Shown piece by piece: positions 1 to 7,441 of a stretch of 13,631 nucleotides of DNA. The notes under the pieces are model-generated. The model saw only the letters and a list, made by a program, of their open reading frames with translations, had not been told where the DNA came from and searched no databases. The DNA is from Lachnospiraceae bacterium (GTDB lineage Bacteria; Bacillota; Clostridia; Lachnospirales; Lachnospiraceae), in the NCBI GenBank assembly GCA_017391545.1, contig JAFOYD010000054.1:1-13631 (forward strand), given 5' to 3'. The translations under genes were made by a program, and so were the position numbers. Position 1 is the first letter of the stretch. The number at the start of each line of letters is the position of its first letter.

Positions 1-8
1 CCTCCTTC
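1..8 (-). promoter_or_regulatory. Ribosome-binding site of a gene beyond the left edge
   Basis: Read on the minus strand these bases are GAAGGAGG, a full-strength Shine-Dalgarno sequence. Its start codon would fall a few bases outside the window, so another minus-strand gene very probably follows rmlB. In dTDP-rhamnose clusters a rmlA, rmlC or rmlD gene would be the usual neighbour, but its identity cannot be seen here. The 97 bases between this site and the rmlB stop contain no other convincing gene. Confidence 0.55.
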
Positions 9-105
9 AAATTTACTGTCTGCAGCACCTGCAAAAACAGACTTTCCAACACGCAAGAAAGAAGACTTACCGTTTTAGGGGTAATCCTCCTTTTAGTGCA
101 TCCTG

Positions 106-1185
106 TTATTTCTGATACATTTCCTCGTAGTATTTCTGATAATCACCACTTGTGACATTCTTCATCCAGTCCTCATGCTCAAAATACCATTTAATCGTCT
201 GCTTGATGCCATCCTTGAACATGGTCTCAGGCTCCCATCCAATTTCTGCTTTGATCTTGTCAGGGGCAATGGCATAGCGTCTGTCATGCCCTTTTCTGTC
301 CTCAACATATGTAATCAAATCTTTGGACACAAGCTTCTTTCTCGGATCATCATCTGAAAGCTGCTCCTGAAGTGTCTCAATAATGATATTGATAATTTCA
401 ATGTTCTGCTTCTCATTGTGACCGCCGACATTATAGGTCTCAAACAGTCTGCCCTTTTCCTGTACCATATCGATCGCTTTGGCGTGATCTTCAACGTACA
501 ACCAATCACGCACATTCTTGCCATCTCCATATACCGGAAGCTTCTTCCCCTGAAGTGCATTGTTGATGATGAGTGGAATCAGCTTCTCCGGAAACTGATA
601 CGGTCCATAATTGTTAGAGCAGTTCGTAATGTTAGCCGGGAACTTATAAGTATCCATATACGCCTTTACAAGCATATCGGATGATGCCTTACTTGCTGAA
701 TATGGACTGTGCGGTGCATATGGTGTCGTTTCATAGAAATATTCGCCATCATTTTCGAGGGAACCATAGACCTCATCTGTCGATACATGGAGGAATTTCT
801 TTCCCTCCTTGAAGCTTCCGTCCTCGAGCTCCCATGCCGCCTTGGCACAGTTGAGCATGACTGCCGTACCAAGCACATTGGTCTGTACGAACACCTCCGG
901 ATTCCTGATGCTTCTGTCTACATGGCTCTCTGCCGCAAAGTGGACAACTCTGTCGATATCATTCTCTGCGAAGATCTTTGCAATTGCCTCTTTGTCTGTA
1001 ATGTCTGCCTTTATGAATGTATAGTTGTCTCTATTTTCAATATCCTTAAGATTCTCAAGGTTTCCGGCATAGGTCAGTGCATCCACATTGATGATTCTGA
1101 TCTCATTGTCATACTTTTTAAACATATAGTGGATGTAATTTGATCCGATGAAGCCTGCGCCTCCGGTTACTAAATAAGTTCTCAT
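106..1185 (-). CDS. rmlB: dTDP-glucose 4,6-dehydratase (RmlB)
   Basis: Cytoplasmic NAD-dependent short-chain dehydrogenase of the extended family. It converts dTDP-glucose to dTDP-4-keto-6-deoxyglucose, the second step toward dTDP-L-rhamnose and other deoxysugars. The 359 residues match the usual family length. Visible marks are the Rossmann motif TGGAGFIGSN (residues 7-16), the DALTYAGNLENL stretch after strand 2 (35-46), AAESHVDRSI (84-93), the Thr-Asp-Glu catalytic triplet in STDEVYG (135-141), and the Tyr162-x3-Lys166 pair in YSASK. The ATG at 1185 is preceded by GGAGG with an 8-base gap, which fixes the start. It is separated by 65 bases from the GH25 gene upstream and has its own promoter candidate there. 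The rest of the rhamnose set is not in the window, so a different dTDP-sugar product remains possible. The enzyme assignment itself is secure. Confidence 0.97.
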   Translation of the reverse strand: MRTYLVTGGAGFIGSNYIHYMFKKYDNEIRIINVDALTYAGNLENLKDIENRDNYTFIKADITDKEAIAKIFAENDIDRVVHFAAESHVDRSIRNPEVFVQTNVLGTAVMLNCAKAAWELEDGSFKEGKKFLHVSTDEVYGSLENDGEYFYETTPYAPHSPYSASKASSDMLVKAYMDTYKFPANITNCSNNYGPYQFPEKLIPLIINNALQGKKLPVYGDGKNVRDWLYVEDHAKAIDMVQEKGRLFETYNVGGHNEKQNIEIINIIIETLQEQLSDDDPRKKLVSKDLITYVEDRKGHDRRYAIAPDKIKAEIGWEPETMFKDGIKQTIKWYFEHEDWMKNVTSGDYQKYYEEMYQK

Positions 1186-1220
1186 TTGATATACCTCCGT
1201 TGTTATTAGCTGCTTGACTA

Positions 1221-1249
1221 ATTTTATCCCAAAAAGTGTAAGATTGCAA
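1221..1249 (-). promoter_or_regulatory. Predicted sigma-A-type promoter for rmlB
   Basis: In the 65-base gap before rmlB the minus strand shows a -35-like TTGCAA (1244-1249, 4 of 6 consensus) and a -10-like TAAAAT (1221-1226, 5 of 6), separated by exactly 17 bases. Transcription would begin near 1214, leaving a leader of under 30 nt that includes the GGAGG site. It lets rmlB be expressed apart from the long lysozyme gene. This is pattern evidence only. Confidence 0.5.
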
Positions 1250-1250
1250 G

Positions 1251-4200
1251 TTAATATCCAAGATAGCTGTAATTCAGGTCAACATTTCCATTGATTCCAC
1301 TGATCTTGCCCTTGCTTGAGTACTGCCACATATCATATCTGCCCTTGTAAGTAGGTGATGCTGCATACTGTGCCAGCCAGATTTTGTAGTTTCCAATTGC
1401 ACCCATATTCAGTTTGTCCTCAAACCATGTCTTTGATGCATAGATTCCCGGCTTATATCCGGCACTTGCTACAGTCTGGCAGAACGCATTGACCACTGCG
1501 GTACGTGTCGCCTTGTCGATATGGTCTGCCCTTCCACCACTTGACTCTGTATCAATAAAGATCGGATATGTCAGATTGTAGCCTTTTACAAGACTTACGG
1601 CAAGCGATGCCTCCTTGACAGCCTCCACTTCATTGACTGCCTGTGAGAATACATACACACCTACCTTCAAGCCTGCCGCGGTGGCTCCCTTGATATTTGT
1701 CCTAAAGGTCTGATCCTCAATCAGCACGCCAGTAGAGGAACCTCTGTATCCACAGCGGATAATGACATAATCGACACCGGATGCCTTGACTGCATTCCAG
1801 TCAATGTTTCCATTATGTCTTGATACATCAATACCGAACGTCTTACCGTTGACGCTTGTAGCAATCGCCCCATCGGAGCCGAAGTTGTATGTAACCCCCT
1901 GGATAATCTGTGTCCCTGTGACAGGATTACCATTCTTGTCATAAAAATAGGTCTTGCCGTCAATTGTCTGCCATCCGGTATAACGATACTGTGCCTGTGT
2001 CTGTATATAGAACTCTGTCGCTGTATAATAGTCTGCATATACTGCTTCCTTATAAGTTCCATCAGCATTTTTCAGATAAATCTGATTGCCGTTCTTATCC
2101 TTTAATTTCGTAGTCGTATCTGTGGACACATTAGAGTTTACTGTCACGACACAGGTTGCCTCTGCCGGATTGCCACCGGCATTTTTCTCCTTCGTTGTTG
2201 CCGTAATCGTAACACTTCCTGCTGTAACACCTGTTACAACACCCTTTTCGTCAACCTTTGCCACCTTTGTATCAGATGACTTCCACGTCACGCCGGCATC
2301 CGATTTATAATTTGAAACAGTTGCTACAAGTGTTGTCGTAGAACCAATCGCTATATACACATCCTTTGTCCTGTCCAGCGTAACCGAAAGGCTTCCGGAT
2401 GCGGTTATAGTCACTTCGACATCACAGCTTATTTTTAATTCGCTTCCGTCTGCACCTTTTATGCCCTTTACCTGACCTGTGATGTGTGCCTTACCTTCCT
2501 TAACGCCTGTCACGGTACCCTTATCATCGACAGTCGCTACCGCCTTATCGCTGCTCGACCACGAAACAGATGGAAAGTTTTCTGTAATCGTCTGCGTACT
2601 TCCATCCTGTTTTGTGTAGATTAGCTTTGATGGTTTGACGGTAAGTGTCGCTCCAACTCCACAGCTATCCGCACTCTTACTCAGCTCCAGGCTTCCCGAT
2701 ACGATCTTTGCCGCTTCTACTGTGACCTTACACTCTGCACTTGCCGTTTCTGTCGTCTCACTTGTTTTCTTTTCCGGCTGTGTCACCTTTTTATAGGTGT
2801 AGCCAATAATCTGATCGGCATCATCCTTGATCGGCGTGCAGTTTTTCTTTTCCTCATCAGAAAGATTGCCATATTCCTCAACAGAGATTTCCTTTGTCTC
2901 CTCAACGGGTTCTTTGGGATCATATGTTGTGGTAATGGTCTTTTTGGTGACTGTATATGTGATTGTCGCTGTACCCTCTGACTTTGCTGTGACCTTTCCG
3001 CCACTTACGGATGCCACCCCATCATCGGATGACTTCCACTCTGTCGTGTACTTATATTCCACGTCCCCATCCGTTGAATCAGAAAAGCTTGTTCCCTTAA
3101 GCTCTACACTACTTCCCGCGCTCAGCGTGAGACTTGACTGATCAAGTGAAACTTTCAGTGTATCAAACAGCATTCTGGCTGCAGCCTTTGAAACCTGCCC
3201 GGGATCCGCAATCGTCGTTTTATCCACCACAATATAGCTTTCCGTTCCGCCGATCGGTGTCTTTGTGGACTCTACCCACTCTACCGTATCTTTCAGCTTT
3301 TCCTCTTCCTTGGCTGCATCCTGCTTCTGCGTATCCTCTGCCGCTACATTGACCTGTTTCTCTGTCTTTACCTCATCCTGAATGTTAATGACCACATACT
3401 CTACTTTATCTTTTACGGTTACCTGTTGTGGTACTGTCGGGAATTTGTACTTGTCAGTTGATGTGACAACCGCATCGAACACGCCGGGAGCAACATCCTT
3501 TTCATAGATAATGCCGTCCATGTCATCATCCGTATACACAAATTTCTTGCCCTTAGAACTGGTAAGTGTTACCTCAAACGCAGTTCCCGTTATCAGTTCG
3601 CCTGTATTTGCATCGGTAAAGCGTATCTTGAGATCCTTTTCCACAGACACAAAGCTCACGCTCACCTTACTTGTTTCTGCATCATCAACCACTGCAATTG
3701 AAGAAAGCTCCTCCGCATTAGCATTCTCCGCAAAATTTCCCGCAAGCGCCGCTTCGGACATTGCAAGCAGTCCATCTCCTCCTGCGATTCCCATCGTAGT
3801 AAGCTGGTTTCCCATAGGCGCGATCGCCGCAATCTGTCGCTCGACATTCTTTGCCTCCAGAAAAATGCTCAAAATCACGATTCCCGCAACCACAATCACA
3901 ACTCCTGTAAATGCCACAATTGCGTCAAAAGCTGACATGTGCGTCACCCAGTTTTTGAGCTTATCAAGGAGCGTTGCACCTGATCTTGCTGCGTTCTTTG
4001 TAATGCCGCCAAAACCTCTGTCATCATTCGCATTGATACTTCCATAAGCAGTGTCGAAGGAATCGTCATCATAATACTCATCACCATAGTATTCATCTGC
4101 ATATTCCTCAGACTCGTAATACTCGTCTGCATCATCATAATCGTCGCTTTCATCTCCGACTTCATAATAATTCTCTGTATCCTCTGCATAATCAATTGCA

Positions 4201-4715
4201 TGAGTATATGCTCCGACTTCGTAGCCTTCGTCTTCGTATTCCTCATCCTCATAGTCTTCTTCATCTTCATAATCTTCAGACTCGTAGTCTTCTTCATCTT
4301 CATAGTCTTCAGACTCATACGCCTCATTCTCATAGTCCTCAGACTCATATCCTTCGTCCTCATAGTCTTCAGACTCGTACCCTTCATCTTCATAGTCTTC
4401 AGACTCGTACTCTTCATCTTCATAGTCCTCAGACTCGTAGTCTTCGTCTTCATAGTCTTCAGACTCGTACGCCTCGTCCTCATAGTTTTGTGGAGCATAG
4501 GCTTCTTCTTCGTATTCATCATACGCAGCGTCATTCTCATTTTCGTAATCTACGATATATTCGTCATCCTCACCAAGTTCGCTGATTTCATCATCGAACT
4601 CCTCTTCCATCTCATCTTCATAATCATCGTAGTATTCTTCTGTATATTCATCAACCGGCTTTACTGCCTTTCTCTTGTTGCTACCATATCTTCCAAAGTG
4701 TTTTCTGTTTTTCAT
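1251..4715 (-). CDS. Membrane-anchored GH25 lysozyme with acidic repeat and Ig-like domains
   Basis: A 1154-residue cell-wall hydrolase predicted to cut the MurNAc-GlcNAc backbone of peptidoglycan. Order of parts: short basic N-terminus (1-20); extremely acidic Tyr/Glu/Asp region (21-235) with tandem decapeptides at about 78-164; one transmembrane helix (about 262-286), read as type II with the N-terminus inside; a Cna-B/prealbumin-like domain (about 354-447); three bacterial Ig-like (BIG2) domains (about 522-670, 673-770, 775-859); a cell-wall-binding repeat (about 911-955); GH25 catalytic domain (959-1154). GH25 residues are visible: Asp963 in GIDVSRHNG, the Asp1055-x-Glu1057 pair in FIDTESSG, MWQYSS (1129-1134) and VDLN (1145-1148). 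AGGAGGAGG lies 14 bases before the ATG and a weaker AAGG lies 6 bases before. The gene has its own promoter. Lysozyme activity follows from family knowledge; the repeat's role is unknown. Confidence 0.9.
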   Translation of the reverse strand: MKNRKHFGRYGSNKRKAVKPVDEYTEEYYDDYEDEMEEEFDDEISELGEDDEYIVDYENENDAAYDEYEEEAYAPQNYEDEAYESEDYEDEDYESEDYEDEEYESEDYEDEGYESEDYEDEGYESEDYENEAYESEDYEDEEDYESEDYEDEEDYEDEEYEDEGYEVGAYTHAIDYAEDTENYYEVGDESDDYDDADEYYESEEYADEYYGDEYYDDDSFDTAYGSINANDDRGFGGITKNAARSGATLLDKLKNWVTHMSAFDAIVAFTGVVIVVAGIVILSIFLEAKNVERQIAAIAPMGNQLTTMGIAGGDGLLAMSEAALAGNFAENANAEELSSIAVVDDAETSKVSVSFVSVEKDLKIRFTDANTGELITGTAFEVTLTSSKGKKFVYTDDDMDGIIYEKDVAPGVFDAVVTSTDKYKFPTVPQQVTVKDKVEYVVINIQDEVKTEKQVNVAAEDTQKQDAAKEEEKLKDTVEWVESTKTPIGGTESYIVVDKTTIADPGQVSKAAARMLFDTLKVSLDQSSLTLSAGSSVELKGTSFSDSTDGDVEYKYTTEWKSSDDGVASVSGGKVTAKSEGTATITYTVTKKTITTTYDPKEPVEETKEISVEEYGNLSDEEKKNCTPIKDDADQIIGYTYKKVTQPEKKTSETTETASAECKVTVEAAKIVSGSLELSKSADSCGVGATLTVKPSKLIYTKQDGSTQTITENFPSVSWSSSDKAVATVDDKGTVTGVKEGKAHITGQVKGIKGADGSELKISCDVEVTITASGSLSVTLDRTKDVYIAIGSTTTLVATVSNYKSDAGVTWKSSDTKVAKVDEKGVVTGVTAGSVTITATTKEKNAGGNPAEATCVVTVNSNVSTDTTTKLKDKNGNQIYLKNADGTYKEAVYADYYTATEFYIQTQAQYRYTGWQTIDGKTYFYDKNGNPVTGTQIIQGVTYNFGSDGAIATSVNGKTFGIDVSRHNGNIDWNAVKASGVDYVIIRCGYRGSSTGVLIEDQTFRTNIKGATAAGLKVGVYVFSQAVNEVEAVKEASLAVSLVKGYNLTYPIFIDTESSGGRADHIDKATRTAVVNAFCQTVASAGYKPGIYASKTWFEDKLNMGAIGNYKIWLAQYAASPTYKGRYDMWQYSSKGKISGINGNVDLNYSYLGY
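4224..4484 (-). repeat. Tandem 30-bp coding repeat (acidic decapeptide)
   Basis: About eight to nine head-to-tail copies of a 30-base unit encode variants of Tyr-Glu-Ser-Glu-Asp-Tyr-Glu-Asp-Glu-x, where x is Ala, Asp, Glu or Gly. Two later units carry one extra Glu-Asp-type codon (33 bases). The array sits inside the GH25 gene at residues about 78-164. Units differ at synonymous third positions, so the array is not freshly expanded, yet it is regular enough to change copy number by slippage or recombination. It also creates long spurious open frames on the other strand. Confidence 0.95.
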
Positions 4716-4751
4716 TCTTTGCCTTAAGGCCTCCTCCTTCTTGATAAAATC

Positions 4752-4780
4752 AGTATATCAAAGCGCACATCATTGCTCAA
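4752..4780 (-). promoter_or_regulatory. Predicted promoter for the GH25 gene (extended -10)
   Basis: On the minus strand TTGAGC (4775-4780) and TATACT (4752-4757) are separated by 17 bases. The -10 is preceded by TGA, giving the extended TGn-TATACT form typical of Gram-positive promoters. A start of transcription near 4745 would give a leader of about 30 nt carrying the AGGAGGAGG site and the perfect palindrome GCCTTAAGGC. The promoter sits in the 99-base gap between the EamA pair and the lysozyme gene. Confidence 0.55.
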
Positions 4781-4814
4781 CCGTTTTTTATGCATTGCGC
4801 CTTGCAATTATTGG

Positions 4815-5153
4815 TTATAAGTAAAATACAAATACCCCTGCCATAATACAGAACATTCCTGCAAGTTTTCTGGCACTGATCCTCTCTTTGAAAAAAACAT
4901 AGCTAAGTATCAGAACAATTACATTTCCAAAGGATTCAATCAGAGGCCCATTTTTATACTCCATACCACTATAGGCATATACCGTCATCAGCATGGAAAG
5001 CATCAGTAATGCGTAACCTCCGATCACATACGGGTTGAGATATTCCCGAACAAACGATGCATGTCCGCAAAATGTACTCTTTTTCAGAAGCACCTGTGAC
5101 AAGGACGCCACAACAACAGACAGGAACATCACGATCATAAACTGATTAAACAT
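4815..5153 (-). CDS. EamA/SMR-type 4-TM half-transporter, second subunit
   Basis: A small integral membrane protein of 112 residues with four predicted helices (about 4-23, 42-61, 71-88, 96-111). It is the size of an SMR/ArnE-ArnF-type subunit, half of a full EamA drug/metabolite transporter. Family-like signs are the Ser-Gln-x-Leu-Leu-Lys-Lys turn after helix 1 and FGNVIVLILSYVFFKERIS followed by a Gly-rich last helix. I chose the ATG at 5153 over an upstream in-frame start at 5213. AGGGGG lies 9 bases before the 5153 ATG, and the longer version would add a hydrophilic tail that overlaps its partner gene deeply. It overlaps the partner gene by 8 bases, which suggests coupled translation and a heterodimer. 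Such pairs are known to flip polyprenyl-phosphate sugars, but the substrate here is unknown. Confidence 0.8.
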   Translation of the reverse strand: MFNQFMIVMFLSVVVASLSQVLLKKSTFCGHASFVREYLNPYVIGGYALLMLSMLMTVYAYSGMEYKNGPLIESFGNVIVLILSYVFFKERISARKLAGMFCIMAGVFVFYL

Positions 5154-5502
5154 CTGCTTTTTCCCCCTGTTCTGAATTGATGATAATATTTCCAACGATG
5201 ACAAGCAAAACACCGATTACATTTTTCGTCGTTATCTTGTCGTGGAAAAACACGACTGCCCAGATCATTGACCAGAATACTGCCATCGATCTGTTTGCAT
5301 ATGCTACAGACAGTTCAAAACGCTTGATCATCTGTTGCCACAGCAGCGCATAAATGCCAAGAATCACAAACTCCATCCCAAAGAAGAACAGGAAGTGAAG
5401 CAAGTTCCCATTACTTGCAGAAGCCTTCTTGGACATCACACTTGAAATCGTGTATATTATGATAACGCCCTGCAGCTGGACAATATTCATTATTTTTTTC
5501 AC
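5146..5502 (-). CDS. EamA/SMR-type 4-TM half-transporter, first subunit
   Basis: A 118-residue membrane protein with four predicted helices (about 8-24, 33-54, 68-86, 93-109), again SMR/half-EamA size. The stretch from SVAYANRSMAVFWSMIWA through FFHDKIT to the NVIGVLLVIVGNIII helix is typical of the family's second half. The start is GTG at 5502, with GGAGG 5 bases upstream. An ATG four codons later has no site at proper spacing. The ribosome site is built from the last codons of the preceding membrane gene (Val-Gly-Gly-stop), and only one base separates that stop from the GTG. With the overlapping partner gene it probably forms an antiparallel heterodimer that moves a lipid-linked or small sugar-type substrate across the membrane. 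The substrate is inferred only from the operon. Confidence 0.8.
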   Translation of the reverse strand: MKKIMNIVQLQGVIIIYTISSVMSKKASASNGNLLHFLFFFGMEFVILGIYALLWQQMIKRFELSVAYANRSMAVFWSMIWAVVFFHDKITTKNVIGVLLVIVGNIIINSEQGEKADV

Positions 5503-5503
5503 G

Positions 5504-6382
5504 TCAACCTCCTACCGCGATCACATCCTCATCAAGAAGTCCCTGCTCCTTGTATACCCAGTAATAATTATAATCCATATAGATATAATACCCCTGTACA
5601 AAGCCCAGCAGAAAATAATTCTGTTCCTCCATACTTCCTTCGATCTGCTTCATGCAGGAAAGGACAACGTAGGTGCAATGCTCATTTCTAGCGCATCTGG
5701 CTATTTCTGCCGCATCATATGTGTCGCTGCTTCCTTCCATAGCATCATACAGCTCATTTGAAAAGGTCCAGGCCGGCTCAAGAATGTTTCTTCCATATGG
5801 TGTAAACACATCCGCCGAATACTGTCTGAAAAATGGCAGCAGTTCAGCCGGAAGTACTGCAATCGGTTTATAATTGTCAAGCTTCAATGCATCCGCGACA
5901 TCAATCACCGACTGCGGAATATGATATTGGTTCACCGCTCTGTGGTGAATCGTATTTTGATTATCATAGACAAACTTTCCATTCAAGGCAATTCCGATAA
6001 CTGCAAGCACCAGAACCAGCCCTTTTGCAACCACTGTCTGAAAGCGTATCATCAGCTTCACAACACTGTAGCACACCAGCAGGCCAATCGGGAGTGTCCA
6101 AAACACACGGTAATAGATATCCTTGTCGATACGCATGCCAATCCATGCGTACAAAGGGCACAAAAAGATAACTGTTATGGCAGTGACCAGATACACCAGC
6201 ACCACACGAAGCTTTCGGTCTTTTTCAGTCATCCACAAAAACAGAAGCGCAATCAGAAAAAGCGGCACAAGAAAGCTCTTATTATTGTATAAAATGATGT
6301 CTTCAATAATCATTCCAAATGCAGAAGAAAGCGACTCAAACATCGTTCCAAAGGCCTCCATCCATACTTCAATCCCTTCCAC
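5504..6382 (-). CDS. C-terminal part of a split polytopic membrane protein (DUF6077-like)
   Basis: A stretch of 292 codons beginning with GTG directly after the TAA that ends the upstream ORF, in the same frame. It has roughly four membrane helices (about 36-52, 57-80, 90-110, 118-135), then a soluble domain of about 150 residues assumed to be outside. That domain carries LPAELLPFFRQYS and FTPYGRN motifs and the sequence ends Val-Gly-Gly. Neither start has a well-placed ribosome site: AGG is only 3 bases before the GTG, and GGAAGGG is 12 bases before the in-frame ATG at 6361. Together with the upstream ORF it makes a continuous frame of about 640 codons, which fits one GT-C-like or DUF6077 membrane protein. 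I recognise the family only tentatively. It may be the dead half of a pseudogene, a separately translated subunit, or a sequencing artefact. Confidence 0.7.
   Translation of the reverse strand: MEGIEVWMEAFGTMFESLSSAFGMIIEDIILYNNKSFLVPLFLIALLFLWMTEKDRKLRVVLVYLVTAITVIFLCPLYAWIGMRIDKDIYYRVFWTLPIGLLVCYSVVKLMIRFQTVVAKGLVLVLAVIGIALNGKFVYDNQNTIHHRAVNQYHIPQSVIDVADALKLDNYKPIAVLPAELLPFFRQYSADVFTPYGRNILEPAWTFSNELYDAMEGSSDTYDAAEIARCARNEHCTYVVLSCMKQIEGSMEEQNYFLLGFVQGYYIYMDYNYYWVYKEQGLLDEDVIAVGG
5508..5512 (-). promoter_or_regulatory. RBS deciding the GTG start of the first EamA subunit
   Basis: GGAGG on the minus strand, 5 bases before GTG at 5502. It lies inside the terminal Val-Gly-Gly codons of the upstream ORF, so translation of the two genes is likely coupled. 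Confidence 0.7.
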
Positions 6383-6385
6383 TTA
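6383..6385 (-). other. In-frame TAA dividing a membrane-protein gene
   Basis: The codon series here reads CTG GCG GTC AGG TAA GTG GAA GGG. The frame is open for 347 codons before the TAA and 292 after it, with no shift. A single base change from CAA, AAA, GAA, TCA or TAC would restore one gene. Confidence 0.8.
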
Positions 6386-7426
6386 CCTGACCGCCAGATA
6401 GCATACTGCCAGTAGAATGCACGGGATACAGCATGCGATCATTTTGAGTGGATGCCGTATACTATGGTTCCTGATCCCTGTCAGTACAGCTGCTGTTCCC
6501 ACAACCGTGGGAACAATCATGAAAGATATGCTTGTTGCAAATACTGCCGACACGATTACGCAGACAAACAAGATCCACATTCCCTTACTGCACTCTTCCT
6601 GTGTCAGGTAGATCAGACACAGCAAAAGAGCCGGAATAACCATACCTGCCATCATTCCTTTTCCCTGCCAGGTACGGGTCATCGCAAAGGTCTCTGCTGT
6701 ATACAGGGAGATATTGCCAAACATAAACCACACTGAAATCAGTATCATAAATACAGGTCTGTAGCTTTTCTTATTCCACAAAAGCCTGTTTCCAATCTGA
6801 GCATAGATGCAGTACATGAACATCAGCCATACAGGTGCCAGCACACTATGTGCAACGGTAGCTGGTGCGATGCCACTGAGCCGCGATAACCATGCCTGAT
6901 AAATCGGCGTCGGTGAAAAAGCATGCCTTGCGTCCAAGTCATAAATATATCCCGTATAAGCATCTCTTAAATACATTGTGTCAAAACCATCTGCCAGTAC
7001 TGCTGTTGCGATATAGTACGCATCATCTCCATCATAGTATTCATACAGAACCGCATACGCCATCTGTGCGGCGATCAGCACAAATACTACAATCCATCCG
7101 ATTTTCACAGATACCGGCTGTTTGAATCCATCCTTCATATTGGTCAGCAACGTATCAAATACCTGCCTGCCCTGCCAGATCGATACGGCCAGCAAAATTG
7201 CGATCAGTATCGTATATGTTATCACCAATGATGTAAAACTCTTCTCAAGCAAAATAAACGGAACTGCCGTAAGCTCAAATACAAAAAAGCTCACAAACCA
7301 CCCGCAGACGTACGTCATCGCGGGTGTCCTTTGCAAGCTATTCATGTATTTTACAGGTATGAAACCCAATAGAAACGGCACTGGCAGCACCAATACCATG
7401 AGTATTCCCCATTTTATCAATTCCAC
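6383..7426 (-). CDS. N-terminal part of a split polytopic membrane protein (DUF6077-like)
   Basis: A 347-residue, very hydrophobic protein with about nine or ten predicted helices and almost no soluble mass. A large external loop after the fourth helix contains YEYYDGDDAYYIATAV (residues about 128-143), then TMYLRDAYTG and a Pro-rich SPTPIYQAWLSRLSG. Paired acidic residues in an early outer loop are a feature of GT-C-fold glycosyltransferases using polyprenyl-phosphate sugars, so a GT-C role is a reasonable guess. My family call (DUF6077) is from memory of sequence style. The start is GTG at 7426 with AGGAGA 8 bases upstream. The ORF stops abruptly after a helix (CYLAVR) and the frame continues open in the next ORF, so this looks truncated. 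It lies 15 bases after the PAP2 gene in the same operon. Confidence 0.72.
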   Translation of the reverse strand: MELIKWGILMVLVLPVPFLLGFIPVKYMNSLQRTPAMTYVCGWFVSFFVFELTAVPFILLEKSFTSLVITYTILIAILLAVSIWQGRQVFDTLLTNMKDGFKQPVSVKIGWIVVFVLIAAQMAYAVLYEYYDGDDAYYIATAVLADGFDTMYLRDAYTGYIYDLDARHAFSPTPIYQAWLSRLSGIAPATVAHSVLAPVWLMFMYCIYAQIGNRLLWNKKSYRPVFMILISVWFMFGNISLYTAETFAMTRTWQGKGMMAGMVIPALLLCLIYLTQEECSKGMWILFVCVIVSAVFATSISFMIVPTVVGTAAVLTGIRNHSIRHPLKMIACCIPCILLAVCYLAVR

Positions 7427-7434
7427 TTGAATCT

Positions 7435-7440
7435 TCTCCT
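7435..7440 (-). promoter_or_regulatory. RBS deciding the GTG start of the large membrane gene
   Basis: AGGAGA on the minus strand, 8 bases before GTG at 7426. It fills the 15-base gap after the PAP2 stop codon, and the later in-frame ATG lacks a comparable site. Confidence 0.65.
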
Positions 7441-7441
7441 G

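Noticed and set aside
709..1143. 144-codon plus-strand frame inside rmlB
   Set aside because: It is fully antisense to a complete, motif-bearing RmlB and shows no recognisable domain or ribosome site.
4196..4727. Two long plus-strand open frames (129 and 175 codons) across the acidic repeat
   Set aside because: They are produced by the low-complexity 30-bp repeat read in antisense, giving monotonous His/Leu/Arg or Ile/Phe/Val strings with no family resemblance. The minus-strand frame is clearly the coding one.
4794..4808. Small hairpin ATTGC-GCCTT-GCAAT between the EamA pair and the lysozyme gene
   Set aside because: The stem is only 5 bp and on the transcribed strand it is followed by an A-run rather than a U-run, so it does not support a terminator for the EamA operon.
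5154..5213. 20-residue longer start of the second EamA subunit
   Set aside because: It would overlap the first subunit by 68 bases and add a hydrophilic stretch before helix 1, while the ATG at 5153 has AGGGGG at good spacing.
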